Shown: in pieces, positions 1-8,303 of the stretch
How the letters are laid out: every line of letters begins with the position of its first letter
How positions within the stretch are numbered: the first letter of the stretch is position 1
Source: an uncultured Paracoccaceae bacterium
GTDB lineage: Bacteria; Pseudomonadota; Alphaproteobacteria; Rhodobacterales; Rhodobacteraceae
NCBI GenBank assembly: GCA_947493145.1
Contig: CANLPZ010000002.1
Coordinates: 1-64,000 of the forward strand
Length of the DNA: 64,000 nucleotides
Reading direction: 5' to 3'
Program-made: the position numbers and the translations under genes
The notes under the pieces: model-generated
The model's database searches: none
Told to the model about the DNA's origin: nothing
What the model saw: only the letters and a program-made list of their open reading frames with translations

Positions 1-52
1 CTGGCGTTGTCTCAAAAATCCACGCGTAAGTCGCAAGACTTAACGTCATGAA

Positions 53-78
53 CAAAGGCGACCAATAGGTCGCCTTTG
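53..78 (+). terminator. Perfect hairpin before rpsJ
   Basis: An 11-bp perfect inverted repeat (53-63 with 68-78, loop AATA) lies 80 bases upstream of rpsJ. It has no T-run on the plus side. In related bacteria tuf normally precedes rpsJ, so this may be the end of the upstream transcript or a leader structure of the S10 block. The preceding gene is outside the window, so the role is inferred. Confidence 0.45.
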
Positions 79-160
79 ACCAAAGAAATTTCAGGTTCGA
101 CGTGGGCGGGCAATTCCGCTTTGTCCACCTCTCAACCTAAAGCCGCGAAAGGCAATGACC

Positions 161-475
161 ATGGCAGTAGCTAGCCAAAACATTCGCATTCGGCTGAAGG
201 CGTTTGATTTCCGTGTTCTGGACGCCAGCACACAAGAAATCGTAAACACCGCGAAACGGACAGGCGCATCAGTGCGCGGCCCGATTCCGTTGCCGAACAA
301 GATCGAGAAGTTCACCGTTCTACGTGGACCTCACATCGACAAGAAATCACGTGATCAGTTTGAAATTCGCACACACAAGCGTCTTTTGGACATCATCGAC
401 CCAACACCACAAACAGTAGACGCGCTTATGAAGCTTGATCTTGCTGCCGGTGTTGATGTCGAGATCAAGGTATAA
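161..475 (+). CDS. rpsJ: 30S ribosomal protein S10
   Basis: Small-subunit ribosomal protein uS10, which also acts with NusB in transcription antitermination. At 104 residues it has the family length and the typical S10 start ([14 protein letters not shown]), followed by GPIPLP and the [13 protein letters not shown] stretch. Two in-frame ATG codons exist, at 155 and 161. The later one is chosen because AAAGG at 148-152 is then 8 bases upstream, whereas it would be too close to 155. First gene of the rpsJ-rplC-rplD-rplW block. Identification is secure. Confidence 0.97.
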   Translation: MAVASQNIRIRLKAFDFRVLDASTQEIVNTAKRTGASVRGPIPLPNKIEKFTVLRGPHIDKKSRDQFEIRTHKRLLDIIDPTPQTVDALMKLDLAAGVDVEIKV

Positions 476-487
476 GGGGGTATTTCG

Positions 488-1222
488 ATGCGCTCTGGTA
501 TCATTGCAAAAAAAGTGGGTATGACCCGCTTGTTCATGGAAGACGGGAAACAGGTTCCTGTAACTGTTCTTCAATTGGATAACCTACAAGTTGTGTCGAA
601 CCGCACATCTGACAAAGACGGCTACACGGCTGTTCAGTTGGGTGCGGGTTCTGCCAAAGCAAAACGCACATCCAAAGCGATGCGCGGCCACTTTGCAGCG
701 GCCAAGGTTGAGCCTAAACGGAAAATCGCGGAATTCCGCGTGTCCGAGGATAACCTGATCAACGTAGGCGAAGAAATCTCAGCTGAGCACTTCCTAGAAG
801 GCCAAAAAGTTGACGTGTCAGGCACATCTATCGGTAAAGGTTTTGCCGGTGCGATGAAGCGTCACAACTTTGGCGGTCTGCGTGCGTCACACGGTGTGTC
901 TATCTCTCACCGTTCGCATGGTTCGACAGGTCAGTGTCAGGATCCGGGTAAAGTTTTCAAAGGAAAGAAAATGGCCGGTCACATGGGTGCTGCCAAAGTT
1001 ACCACACAGAACCTTGAGGTCGTTAAGACTGATGCGGATCGCGGTTTGATCATGATCAAAGGCGCTGTTCCTGGTTCAAAAGGTGGCTGGGTCACTGTTA
1101 AGGATGCTGTGAAAAAGAAACTGCCTGATGGCGTTCCTTTCCCAGCAGCTTTGAAATCTGCCGCTGTTGCTGCAGAAGCTGAAGCACCTGCTGAAGCTCC
1201 AGAAGGAGGAGCAGAAGAATGA
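488..1222 (+). CDS. rplC: 50S ribosomal protein L3
   Basis: uL3, an early-assembly protein that binds near the 3' end of 23S rRNA. It is 244 residues long and carries the L3 signature around 109-129 ([21 protein letters not shown] in shortened form). It also has TGQCQDP near 147-153, which contains the glutamine that PrmB methylates in other bacteria. The C-terminus from about 225 is an alanine/glutamate-rich tail, common in alphaproteobacterial L3. A GGGGG-type ribosome binding site lies before 488. It overlaps rplD by four bases. Confidence 0.97.
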   Translation: MRSGIIAKKVGMTRLFMEDGKQVPVTVLQLDNLQVVSNRTSDKDGYTAVQLGAGSAKAKRTSKAMRGHFAAAKVEPKRKIAEFRVSEDNLINVGEEISAEHFLEGQKVDVSGTSIGKGFAGAMKRHNFGGLRASHGVSISHRSHGSTGQCQDPGKVFKGKKMAGHMGAAKVTTQNLEVVKTDADRGLIMIKGAVPGSKGGWVTVKDAVKKKLPDGVPFPAALKSAAVAAEAEAPAEAPEGGAEE

Positions 1223-1839
1223 AACTTGATGTGATTAAACTCGACGGTAAGAAAGCCGGTTCTGTTGATCTAGCTGACGATCTGTTCGGTCTAGAGCCTC
1301 GTGCTGACATTCTTCACCGTGTGGTCCGCTGGCAGCGTAACAACGCGCAGCAGGGCACACACAAAGTGAAAACACGCTCTGAGGTGAAATACTCGACCAA
1401 GAAGATCTATCGCCAAAAAGGTACAGGTGGCGCACGTCACGGTGCCCGTTCTGCGCCGATCTTCCGTGGTGGTGGTGTTTACAAAGGGCCAGTTGTGCGC
1501 AGCCACGGCCACGATCTAACCAAGAAGTTCCGCAAATTGGGTCTTCGTCACGCGCTGTCTGCTAAGGCGACTGCGGGTGAGTTGGTGATCATCGACACAG
1601 CCGAAGTGAAAGACGCAAAATCAAGCGTTCTGGCCAAGCAGGTTAAAGAGCTGGGTTGGAAACGCGCGTTGATCATCGACGGTGCAGAAGTAAACGCAGA
1701 CTTTGCCAAGGCGGCTAAAAACCTTGATAACGTCGACGTTCTGCCAAGCATGGGCGCAAACGTTTATGACATCCTAAAACGTGACACGCTTGTGATCACC
1801 AAAGCGGGTGTCGAAGCTCTGGAGGCTCGTTTGAAATGA
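1219..1839 (+). CDS. rplD: 50S ribosomal protein L4
   Basis: uL4, a large-subunit assembly protein that lines the exit tunnel. The 206 residues include the tunnel-loop region ([17 protein letters not shown], about residues 64-80), which identifies it clearly. The start ATG lies inside the rplC stop region (ATGA overlap, good AGGAGGAG site at 1203-1210), so the two are translationally coupled. L4 represses the S10 operon in E. coli; I see no sign that this E. coli mechanism applies here. Confidence 0.97.
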   Translation: MKLDVIKLDGKKAGSVDLADDLFGLEPRADILHRVVRWQRNNAQQGTHKVKTRSEVKYSTKKIYRQKGTGGARHGARSAPIFRGGGVYKGPVVRSHGHDLTKKFRKLGLRHALSAKATAGELVIIDTAEVKDAKSSVLAKQVKELGWKRALIIDGAEVNADFAKAAKNLDNVDVLPSMGANVYDILKRDTLVITKAGVEALEARLK

Positions 1840-2132
1840 CCACTAAAGCAGCACAATACGATGTGATCCGTCGTCCGATCATCACAGAGAAAACAACACT
1901 GGCATCTGAAAACGGTGCGGTTGTGTTCGAAGTGGCAATCGACAGCAACAAACCACAAATCAAAGAGGCTGTTGAAAGCCTGTTTGGTGTTAAGGTGAAA
2001 GCTGTGAACACGACGATTACTAAAGGTAAAACCAAGCGTTTCCGCGGCATGCCGGGTAAGCGTAAGGACGTGAAAAAAGCATATGTTACTTTGGAAGAAG
2101 GTAACACAATTGACGTCTCAACTGGTCTATAA
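1836..2132 (+). CDS. rplW: 50S ribosomal protein L23
   Basis: uL23, at the tunnel exit, where it is the docking point for trigger factor and the SRP (Ffh is encoded later in this window). The 98 residues contain [14 protein letters not shown] near the N-terminus and the [20 protein letters not shown] block. The ATGA overlap with rplD shows coupling. It is followed after 25 bases by a strong terminator, so the first S10 transcript ends here instead of running into rplB. Confidence 0.97.
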   Translation: MTTKAAQYDVIRRPIITEKTTLASENGAVVFEVAIDSNKPQIKEAVESLFGVKVKAVNTTITKGKTKRFRGMPGKRKDVKKAYVTLEEGNTIDVSTGL

Positions 2133-2157
2133 ACCTTTTACGTTTTGAAATTGATTT

Positions 2158-2187
2158 GACCCTCGACGAAAGTCGGGGGTCTTTTCT
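2158..2187 (+). terminator. Intrinsic terminator after rplW
   Basis: A 10-bp stem (2158-2167 with 2172-2181, one T-G wobble) has a GAAA tetraloop and is followed by TTTTCTTTT. A textbook Rho-independent terminator that splits the S10 operon between rplW and rplB. Confidence 0.9.
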
Positions 2188-2237
2188 TTTCCGGCCGCAG
2201 AATTTGAACCTTTGTGGCGAACGCGCGTACCTTAAAA

Positions 2238-2873
2238 TTAACGTTGATGGTTTTTTCGACGCCACAGGACAGCCTCAACCACCATGACGTTTAATGCCCA
2301 GCCGAACCCCATCAAAAAGGATCGCAAACCGGTGTCTGGTTCCCCGAACAGAATGAAAAACGGGATGCCGATCAACGCTTGGGTCCCTGCGCCCATACCC
2401 AAAGCGTAGGCACGCATCATCCACGCCTCATGTTGGGCCACTCGTCTGTTCAGGATCGAACAAACACCCCAAACAATCGCAAACAGCATTGATAGGCTGA
2501 CGATCAAGCGAATGACATACAAGGCAAATCCATCGTTATGAGCAGGAGGGAATGTCAGGGTTAGCCACAGCCCCGTCAGCGCAACGATAAGCGCAAGCAA
2601 GACCCACAAACGCCCCAAAATCTTGTGTCGGCGTCTGTTGCGGTTTCGAAATGCTTTTGAAAACTGAAACAAGCCCAAAAACCAAAAGCCAATGGAACAC
2701 AGAATGTGGGTGGTGATGCTGATCACATGATTGTCGTAACGTGGTCCGGTTTCCATCAGTTCGACCCCCGCGAACCCAGCGATCCGTACCGGACCGCCAA
2801 GGGCTGGGATGAGGCCAAGGATGACTAAACCGATGATGACGTATTTTGGTGTTTTTGTGGTATGGGTGGTCAT
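2238..2873 (-). CDS. DUF2306-family integral membrane protein
   Basis: A 211-residue hydrophobic protein with about six predicted membrane segments. One lies at 11-25, and others run through the middle and C-terminal halves, with a basic loop [16 protein letters not shown] between two of them. The layout and the IVRL/VGHE-like helices resemble DUF2306 membrane proteins of unknown function. The start at 2873 is preferred over an upstream one at 2936 because AAAGGA stands about 8 bases before it. It lies alone on the minus strand between ribosomal blocks. No enzymatic function can be read. Confidence 0.75.
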   Translation of the reverse strand: MTTHTTKTPKYVIIGLVILGLIPALGGPVRIAGFAGVELMETGPRYDNHVISITTHILCSIGFWFLGLFQFSKAFRNRNRRRHKILGRLWVLLALIVALTGLWLTLTFPPAHNDGFALYVIRLIVSLSMLFAIVWGVCSILNRRVAQHEAWMMRAYALGMGAGTQALIGIPFFILFGEPDTGLRSFLMGFGWALNVMVVEAVLWRRKNHQR

Positions 2874-3020
2874 GGGGTGATATCCTTTCGTTTTCGGCAG
2901 GATAGCTTTGATCGCAAAGCCCGTATTCACCCACACCCGTACCTGACTTATGCGTTTTCGTATGGACAGGATTTTGAAAACCGTGCTGAGAAGAGTATGA
3001 TCCAGATAAGGAGGTCACCC

Positions 3021-3365
3021 ATGTCCAAAGTGTTTAAAATGAGTTTCGCCAGCATCTACCCGCATTACGTGACTAAGGTAGAGAAAAAGGGAAAACCCAA
3101 AGCGCAACTGGACGAGATCATCGAATGGTTGACCGGTTACGACGCGGCTGGTCTGGCGGAGGTGTTAGAGGACGAACGCGATTTTGAAGCGTTCTTTGCC
3201 CAAGCCCCCGCGATGAACCCCAACCGTTCCCTGATCACAGGCGTGGTTTGTGGCAAACGTGTCGAAGAGATCGAAGACCCCCTGATGCGCGAAATCCGCT
3301 ATCTGGATAAGCTGGTGGACGAACTAGCCCGCGGGAAGAAGATTGAGAATATTTTGCGGGGGTGA
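3021..3365 (+). CDS. DUF2200 domain protein
   Basis: A small soluble protein of 114 residues with the DUF2200 pattern. It opens [21 protein letters not shown], continues with a helix resembling a YdhG/MmcQ-type surface ([12 protein letters not shown]), and has [11 protein letters not shown] and [17 protein letters not shown] near the end. An excellent ribosome binding site (AAGGAGG, 3008-3014) fixes the start at 3021 although the frame is open further upstream. The function of the family is not known to me. It is divergent from the DUF2306 gene. Confidence 0.85.
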   Translation: MSKVFKMSFASIYPHYVTKVEKKGKPKAQLDEIIEWLTGYDAAGLAEVLEDERDFEAFFAQAPAMNPNRSLITGVVCGKRVEEIEDPLMREIRYLDKLVDELARGKKIENILRG

Positions 3366-3370
3366 TGTAT

Positions 3371-3430
3371 GGTGGGCATCGCCCACCGCGACGCTCATGT
3401 TTTCTGCCGGAATGGTGGGCTGTGCCCACC
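3371..3430. repeat. Pair of REP-like palindromes
   Basis: Two 17-base palindromes of the form GGTGGGC-NNN-GCCCACC, at 3371-3387 (loop ATC) and 3414-3430 (loop TGT), lie 43 bases apart in the same orientation. The second is followed by CTACG. They sit directly after the DUF2200 stop and before the SLOG gene stop. The form matches repetitive extragenic palindromes of proteobacteria and may stabilise or end converging transcripts. Confidence 0.75.
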
Positions 3431-3455
3431 CTACGCTTGCTTTTGGAAAGCGGCT

Positions 3456-4013
3456 TTACAATGCGAGACCCAATTGCTCGTTTGTTACCTGAAATATTTT
3501 CGAACGAAGTCCGATCTTTTTTTCGGCTTGAATTTTTGCTCCATCAGACATGACTTCTACCAATTCCAAAACATCACTAGGGGTCTTCACATTGATGAAC
3601 TTTTGATCTTTATTTACAAATACTGCACACTTCTTTCGTTCTCTGAGTAGCTCGAAAACATTGCTTAATGTACCTGTGCTGGCAGCGTCCCATAACATCA
3701 ATCCATAGTCGGTATCTTTGGCCATTTGCACGTCCTTGGCAGTATAGAAGGCCCGAGTTCCTGGCTCCGCCGAAGACTGAACTTGTCTGATCGACCAATT
3801 ACCGATGTTATTTCGTGGCTTGCGGCTTGTACAATATACCGTAACGTTTTGAGCGTGCTGCTGATAAAGTTCTTTTTGGACGGATGTGTCGGCACCATTC
3901 GCATCGCCAACAATAATTTTAAAATCATCTGAAATGATGTTCGAAATACGTTTAACAAAACGTGGGTGTAGCTTCTTTATTTTGATCGAACCTGCAATGA
4001 AAACTGTGGTCAT
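3456..4013 (-). CDS. SLOG-like (Rossmannoid nucleotide-binding) protein
   Basis: A 185-residue protein with marks of the SLOG/LOG superfamily of nucleotide-processing Rossmann folds. These are an N-terminal strand VFIAGSI, a glycine/aspartate loop GDANGAD at 36-42, R87-AFY near 87-90, and DYGLMLWDAASTGT at 102-115 (the DxxLxxWDGxSxGT-type motif). The last 40 residues are helical and lysine-rich. It starts three bases after the stop of the phosphoribosyltransferase gene, so the two are almost certainly co-translated. The region is richer in A+T than its ribosomal neighbours, which suggests acquisition. SLOG proteins in conflict systems sense or make nucleotide signals; that role here is inference. 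Confidence 0.6.
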   Translation of the reverse strand: MTTVFIAGSIKIKKLHPRFVKRISNIISDDFKIIVGDANGADTSVQKELYQQHAQNVTVYCTSRKPRNNIGNWSIRQVQSSAEPGTRAFYTAKDVQMAKDTDYGLMLWDAASTGTLSNVFELLRERKKCAVFVNKDQKFINVKTPSDVLELVEVMSDGAKIQAEKKIGLRSKIFQVTNEQLGLAL

Positions 4014-4016
4014 CGG

Positions 4017-4607
4017 CTATTTCCAAGTAAGTGTGGCAACGAATAGTTTGTCTATCTTAGGATAGGTTTGGAGTATTTCGCAAACCGCTTCCAAAGAAGC
4101 GCCACTATCGTATAGATCGTCTATAACCAAAACATTCCATCGACCTTCGCTAGCAATGGAGTCCTTTAGAACGAAGCGGCCTTTCAATGCAGCGATTTTT
4201 TCTTCTTTCGTCTTAAGATCTTTAAGTGGAACAGTTTGGTTCTCCGTTGGCAATTTATCCACAATATTTTCAAAAGAACATATTTTCAGTTCTTTTGCTA
4301 CGGCCTTTGCCACCTCATAAACAGGTTGCCGTTCCCGTTGTTTTGAAGCTGGAACTGGAACGACAAGGCCGATTTGTTCAAAACTAGGGATGATATGTTT
4401 AACAACAGCAGCAGCTAAGGGATCGACTTTTGTCCAGTCATGCTTGTACTTTAGGAGATGAACAGCTTCGCCTGCTTCTGTTCTAATGGTTTCAAATTGT
4501 GGATGACCATATTCATTATTGTATAGGAAAGTGCTTGAAACCGTGTGCTTGTCCAAAGCGTAACCATTTGTCCAATTTCCGTTAATCTGCTTAATGTCTA
4601 CTTTCAT
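4017..4607 (-). CDS. ComF-like phosphoribosyltransferase
   Basis: A 196-residue type I phosphoribosyltransferase. The PRPP loop VLVIDDLYDSGAS is at 159-171, and an upstream VVPVPASKQRERQPVYEVAKAVA stretch at about 82-103 resembles the ComF VPVPL/RGFNQ block. It lacks the N-terminal zinc ribbon of ComF. The N-terminal 50 residues form an unrecognised lead domain. The start at 4607 is chosen because GAGGA lies 6 bases upstream; an open frame continues to 4760 without support. First gene of a two-gene unit with the SLOG-like gene. Substrate unknown. Confidence 0.65.
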   Translation of the reverse strand: MKVDIKQINGNWTNGYALDKHTVSSTFLYNNEYGHPQFETIRTEAGEAVHLLKYKHDWTKVDPLAAAVVKHIIPSFEQIGLVVPVPASKQRERQPVYEVAKAVAKELKICSFENIVDKLPTENQTVPLKDLKTKEEKIAALKGRFVLKDSIASEGRWNVLVIDDLYDSGASLEAVCEILQTYPKIDKLFVATLTWK

Positions 4608-4950
4608 AATGTCCTCAAAAATTAAAATATGAATTCGAGATTTAGTCACTATCCTTTGGAATGCAATATTTGCGAGGGAAACATAACGGTAAGATACGCT
4701 TATCGCCCACCCCTCGGCTCGGGCGCGGTATGTGGAAAGCGAACTGGGCAATTGCCACAACTAGCCCAAGTTTTTAAGGCTGAACTATAGACACCTCACC
4801 CATCCCCTGCTACATCCCACCAATCTTATGGCCCTAGATTCGTTCTGGGGTCTTTTGATGTTTTAAGACGGGGACCTTCGGGGCCCTATACATATAGGTT
4901 CCAACGATCACGATCTGCGGGACCGCCATAGCAAACGGAAGACAGAAACA
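4608..4950. other. Intergenic leader of rplB
   Basis: This 343-base gap holds the promoter side of both the phosphoribosyltransferase gene and rplB. It contains the partial palindromic repeat at 4705-4728. Two possible leader hairpins follow, GTCTT/AAGAC at 4850-4869 and a UUCG-capped stem at 4871-4886, both upstream of the rplB start. No open reading frame here looks real. Confidence 0.5.
4705..4728. repeat. Partial copy of composite palindromic repeat
   Basis: The 24 bases match the 3' end of the repeat seen in full at 57070-57148 (CACCCCTCGGCTCGGGCGCG core). Only the right end is present, so this is a fragment or decayed copy. Confidence 0.7.
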
Positions 4951-5793
4951 ATGGCACTTAAGTCGTATAAACCGACGACGCCGGGCCAGCGTGGGCTGGT
5001 ACTGATCGACCGTTCGGAGCTTTGGAAAGGACGCCCAGTCAAGGCCCTTACAGAGGGTTTGACGAAAAACGGCGGCCGGAACAACACCGGACGGATCACT
5101 ATGCGTCGTAAAGGTGGTGGTGCAAAACGCCTCTACCGGATCGTAGATTTCAAACGCAACAAGTTTGATGTCGCAGCAACAGTTGAACGCATCGAATATG
5201 ACCCTAACCGGACAGCGTTTATCGCACTTGTAAAATATGATGACGGCGAACAGGCGTACATCCTTGCACCACAGCGTTTGGCTGTTGGCGATAAAGTAAT
5301 CGCTTCTGCAAAAGCTGACATCAAACCTGGTAACGCGATGCCATTTTCTGGCATGCCAATCGGGACAATCATCCACAACATCGAAATGAAACCAGGCAAG
5401 GGCGGTCAGATCGCACGTGCGGCTGGGACATACGCCCAATTCGTTGGTCGCGATGGTGGATACGCTCAGATCCGTCTGTCATCCGGCGAATTGCGCATGG
5501 TCCGTCAGGAATGCATGGCAACTGTTGGTGCCGTGTCTAACCCAGACAACAGCAACCAAAACATCGGTAAAGCTGGTCGTAACCGCCACAAGGGCATCCG
5601 CCCCTCTGTTCGTGGTGTTGTTATGAACCCTGTCGATCACCCACACGGTGGTGGTGAAGGCCGGACATCAGGTGGTCGTCACCCAGTGTCCCCATGGGGT
5701 CAGCCAACCAAGGGTAAACGTACCCGCAACAAAAACAAAGCGTCCAGCAAGCTTATCATCCGCTCGCGGCACGCCAAGAAGAAGGGGCGTTAA
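4951..5793 (+). CDS. rplB: 50S ribosomal protein L2
   Basis: uL2, needed for subunit association and peptidyl-transferase assembly. The 280 residues have the family start ([14 protein letters not shown]) and the C-terminal signature around 225-250 ([19 protein letters not shown] in part), including the histidine important for activity. First gene of the second S10 block, preceded by its own leader. The ribosome binding site is weak (GGAAG about 10 bases upstream). Confidence 0.97.
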   Translation: MALKSYKPTTPGQRGLVLIDRSELWKGRPVKALTEGLTKNGGRNNTGRITMRRKGGGAKRLYRIVDFKRNKFDVAATVERIEYDPNRTAFIALVKYDDGEQAYILAPQRLAVGDKVIASAKADIKPGNAMPFSGMPIGTIIHNIEMKPGKGGQIARAAGTYAQFVGRDGGYAQIRLSSGELRMVRQECMATVGAVSNPDNSNQNIGKAGRNRHKGIRPSVRGVVMNPVDHPHGGGEGRTSGGRHPVSPWGQPTKGKRTRNKNKASSKLIIRSRHAKKKGR

Positions 5794-5796
5794 TCC

Positions 5797-6075
5797 ATGT
5801 CTCGTTCTGTATGGAAAGGTCCTTTTGTCGACAGCTATGTGCTTAAGAAAGCCGAAGCTGCTCGGGAATCTGGCCGCAACGAAGTGATCAAAATCTGGTC
5901 TCGTCGTTCGACAATTTTGCCTCAGTTCGTTGGTTTGACATTCGGTGTCTACAACGGTCAAAAGCATATCCCTGTTAACGTATCAGAAGAAATGATCGGT
6001 CAGAAGTTTGGTGAGTATTCACCAACACGGACATACTACGGTCACGCTGCTGATAAAAAAGCGAAGCGGAAGTAA
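5797..6075 (+). CDS. rpsS: 30S ribosomal protein S19
   Basis: uS19, 92 residues, in the head of the small subunit. Recognised by the start [19 protein letters not shown], by [13 protein letters not shown] and by the C-terminal [19 protein letters not shown]. It begins 3 bases after the rplB stop and is followed 3 bases later by rplV, so it lies in the middle of a tight operon. Confidence 0.97.
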   Translation: MSRSVWKGPFVDSYVLKKAEAARESGRNEVIKIWSRRSTILPQFVGLTFGVYNGQKHIPVNVSEEMIGQKFGEYSPTRTYYGHAADKKAKRK

Positions 6076-6078
6076 GTC

Positions 6079-6459
6079 ATGGGTAAGGCAAAGAATCCAC
6101 GCCGCGTGGCTGACAACGAAGCAATGGCGAAAACCAAAATGCTTCGCACAAGCCCGCAGAAATTGAACTTGGTTGCCGGCATGATCCGCGGAAAGAAAGT
6201 CGAAACAGCATTGTCTGATTTGACCTTCTCGAAAAAGCGTATCGCTGTTGATGTTAAAAAATGTCTTCAGTCCGCCATCGCAAACGCTGAAAACAACCAC
6301 AACTTGGACGTTGACGAATTGATCGTTGCAGAAGCTTACGTTGGTAAGAACCTGACAATGAAACGTGGTCGTCCACGGGCGCGTGGTCGTTTCGGTAAAA
6401 TCTTAAAACCATTCGCGGAACTGACAATCACAGTCCGTCAGGTTGAGGAGCAAGCATAA
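6079..6459 (+). CDS. rplV: 50S ribosomal protein L22
   Basis: uL22, 126 residues, lining the exit tunnel and binding several 23S rRNA domains. The diagnostic C-terminal block [18 protein letters not shown] (about 97-114) and the N-terminal [20 protein letters not shown] are present. The stop overlaps the rpsC start by one base (TAATG), which indicates coupled translation. Confidence 0.97.
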   Translation: MGKAKNPRRVADNEAMAKTKMLRTSPQKLNLVAGMIRGKKVETALSDLTFSKKRIAVDVKKCLQSAIANAENNHNLDVDELIVAEAYVGKNLTMKRGRPRARGRFGKILKPFAELTITVRQVEEQA

Positions 6460-7160
6460 TGGGTAACAAAGTAAACCCCGTCGGTATGCGTCTGCAGGTC
6501 AACCGGACCTGGGATAGCCGTTGGTACGCCGACACAAAAGACTACGGTGATCTTCTTCTTGAGGATCTGAAAATCCGTGAGTTCATCAAGACAGAGTGTA
6601 AGCAAGCTGGTGTATCTCGTGTGATCATCGAACGCCCGCACAAGAAATGTCGCGTGACTGTTCATACAGCACGTCCAGGTGTGATCATCGGTAAGAAAGG
6701 TGCAGACATTGAAACTCTGCGCAAAAAGCTTGCTGCGATGACATCTTCTGAATTGCACCTGAACGTTGTTGAGGTTCGCAAACCAGAATTGGACGCTGCG
6801 TTGGTGGGTGAAAGCATCGCACAACAACTTGAGCGTCGTGTATCTTTCCGTCGTGCTATGAAGCGCGCAGTTCAAAACGCAATGCGTATGGGTGCCCTTG
6901 GTATCCGTGTTAACGTCGCTGGTCGTTTGGGCGGTGCTGAAATCGCGCGTACTGAATGGTACCGTGAAGGCCGCGTTCCGTTGCACACACTTCGTGCTGA
7001 CATCGATTACGCCCACGTCGAAGCCACAACTGCCTATGGTATCATCGGCATCAAAACGTGGATCTTCAAAGGCGAAATCATGGAACACGATCCTGCAGCG
7101 CGTGATCGTAAAAACCAAGAGTTGCAAGAGGGCGCTATGCCCCGCAATTCTCGTCGCTAA
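6459..7160 (+). CDS. rpsC: 30S ribosomal protein S3
   Basis: uS3, 233 residues, at the mRNA entry site. It has an N-terminal KH domain with the loop [13 protein letters not shown] (about 69-81) and the C-terminal S3 domain with [26 protein letters not shown] in shortened form. Family length and operon position agree. The ribosome binding site lies within the rplV end. Confidence 0.97.
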   Translation: MGNKVNPVGMRLQVNRTWDSRWYADTKDYGDLLLEDLKIREFIKTECKQAGVSRVIIERPHKKCRVTVHTARPGVIIGKKGADIETLRKKLAAMTSSELHLNVVEVRKPELDAALVGESIAQQLERRVSFRRAMKRAVQNAMRMGALGIRVNVAGRLGGAEIARTEWYREGRVPLHTLRADIDYAHVEATTAYGIIGIKTWIFKGEIMEHDPAARDRKNQELQEGAMPRNSRR

Positions 7161-7173
7161 GGAGAACTGAAAC

Positions 7174-7587
7174 ATGCTTCAGCCAAAGCGTACTAAATTC
7201 CGCAAAATGCACAAAGGCCGGATTAAAGGCGAGGCAAAGGGTGGGTCCACTCTGAACTTCGGTACTTTCGGTCTAAAGGCAACCACACCTGAGCGTGTGA
7301 CAGCTCGTCAAATCGAGGCTGCACGTCGTGCGATGACACGTCACATGAAACGTCAAGGTCGTGTTTGGATCCGTATCTTCCCAGATACTCCTGTGACTTC
7401 GAAACCAGTCGAAGTTCGTATGGGTAAAGGTAAAGGTTCTGTTGATTATTGGGCATGCAAGGTCAAACCTGGCCGCGTTATGTTCGAAATCGACGGCGTA
7501 TCCGAAGACGTTGCCCGCGAGGCCCTGCGCCTTGCTGCGATGAAACTACCAGTGAAAACACGCACAATCGTTCGTGAAGATTGGTAA
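7174..7587 (+). CDS. rplP: 50S ribosomal protein L16
   Basis: uL16, 137 residues, near the A and P sites of the large subunit. Start [16 protein letters not shown] and the later [20 protein letters not shown] (about 81-100) identify it. GGAGAAC lies 8 bases upstream. In most bacteria rpmC, rpsQ and rplN follow directly; here hairpins and an unrelated minus-strand gene follow instead. Confidence 0.97.
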   Translation: MLQPKRTKFRKMHKGRIKGEAKGGSTLNFGTFGLKATTPERVTARQIEAARRAMTRHMKRQGRVWIRIFPDTPVTSKPVEVRMGKGKGSVDYWACKVKPGRVMFEIDGVSEDVAREALRLAAMKLPVKTRTIVREDW

Positions 7588-7592
7588 CTCTG

Positions 7593-7614
7593 CAAAGGGC
7601 CATTAGGCCCTTTG
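7593..7614 (+). terminator. Hairpin just after rplP
   Basis: A 9-bp perfect stem (7593-7601 with 7606-7614, loop ATTA) begins 6 bases after the rplP stop. It lacks a T-run, so it may protect the mRNA end or work with the stronger terminator 60 bases further on. Confidence 0.55.
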
Positions 7615-7674
7615 TCAGAAGCATGTTGTAGGCAAAATCGAAGATTTTGGCCGGGACATGCCCAGAAGTTAGAA

Positions 7675-7706
7675 ACCCTCGTTGAGACATCAGCGAGGGT
7701 TTTTCT
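7675..7706 (+). terminator. Intrinsic terminator of the rplB-rplP block
   Basis: Stem of 11 pairs including one T-G wobble (7675-7685 with 7690-7700, loop GACA), followed by TTTTCTT. It also touches the stop codon of the minus-strand gene ending at 7706 and could serve both directions. Confidence 0.85.
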
Positions 7707-7954
7707 TAACGAGCTTTGTTGGATTGGGACAAAACAGAGCCCCCCAATTTTCGAGAGGTTTTACTTGCCCCCTTTCCGAAAACTGCTTTCGACGCTTTCG
7801 TTTCCATTCGCGCACTAGTTTGCTTATTTGTGTTGCTTTGGGCCAGCGCCGATCCAGCTAAACTTTTTTCTCGTTTGCTAGCAGTAGGACTTCTCAAGGT
7901 TTTTGAAGCAGTCTTTGCTACTGATTTAGAGGTTCTTTTAGTATTCCTAGCCAT
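7706..7954 (-). CDS. Small basic repeat protein
   Basis: An 82-residue, strongly basic, Ser/Lys/Ala-rich protein with no predicted membrane segment. It contains two degenerate copies of one unit: ASKTLRSPTASKREKSLAGSALAQSN (in part, about 16-41) and ASKAVFGKGASKTSRKLGGSVLSQSN (in part, about 54-79). Short proteins of this SKSVA/GSALSQ type occur in many proteobacteria without known function. The composition would suit nucleic acid binding, but that is a guess. AAGGAG 8 bases before 7954 supports the start. Confidence 0.75.
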   Translation of the reverse strand: MARNTKRTSKSVAKTASKTLRSPTASKREKSLAGSALAQSNTNKQTSARMETKASKAVFGKGASKTSRKLGGSVLSQSNKAR

Positions 7955-8303
7955 TACAAATCTCCTTTTTCAAATATCTAAGCTCTAAGTGGTCATTTCG
8001 CCCATCCAATTCAAGAACAAATCGTAAACAAATTCGATATATACTATTGAACCAACGCCAAATCGAAGATTTGGCAGCGCCCGAACCTCCCTCATGGGGA
8101 GGGCGCTTCGCACCATCCTCTCGGCTCGGGCGTGACCTCAATGTTCAGTTCTGGTTCACCGCCAACTATAATTAAAGCGAACCGAAATCCGTTCTTCTTC
8201 GACCATTTTTATTGGCAATTCGCGGCGCGCATCGCGGGCGCGTGCGGGCGCCGCCAGTTATCAAGAAAACCACCCTACTGCCCCTGTGATCATTGGGGAT
8301 GGT
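7955..8303. other. Intergenic region with palindromic repeat
   Basis: This 349-base gap between two minus-strand genes contains the full composite repeat at 8057-8134. After it comes a G+C-rich stretch around 8218-8260 with alternating GC runs. I found no convincing gene or terminator in the rest. Confidence 0.5.
8057..8134. repeat. Full copy of composite palindromic repeat
   Basis: Three linked hairpins. First comes GCCAAATC-GAA-GATTTGGC at 8057-8075. Next is an outer stem between CGCCCGAACC near 8079 and the CTCGGCTCGGGCG end, with an inner CCTCCCTCATGGGGAGG palindrome nested inside it. The same order occurs at 57070-57148, and a partial copy lies at 4705-4728. An isolated hairpin like the first element (CAAAATC-GAA-GATTTTG) occurs near 7633-7649. 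Confidence 0.8.

Noticed and set aside
6438..7175. Minus-strand frame of 245 codons opposite rpsC
   Set aside because: Shadow of a ribosomal gene with biased codons; Cys/Thr/Phe-rich product looks random.
7716..7988. Hydrophobic plus-strand frame opposite the small basic protein
   Set aside because: Reverse reading of Ser/Ala/Lys codons gives Leu/Phe-rich sequence. The minus-strand gene has the ribosome binding site and the internal repeat.
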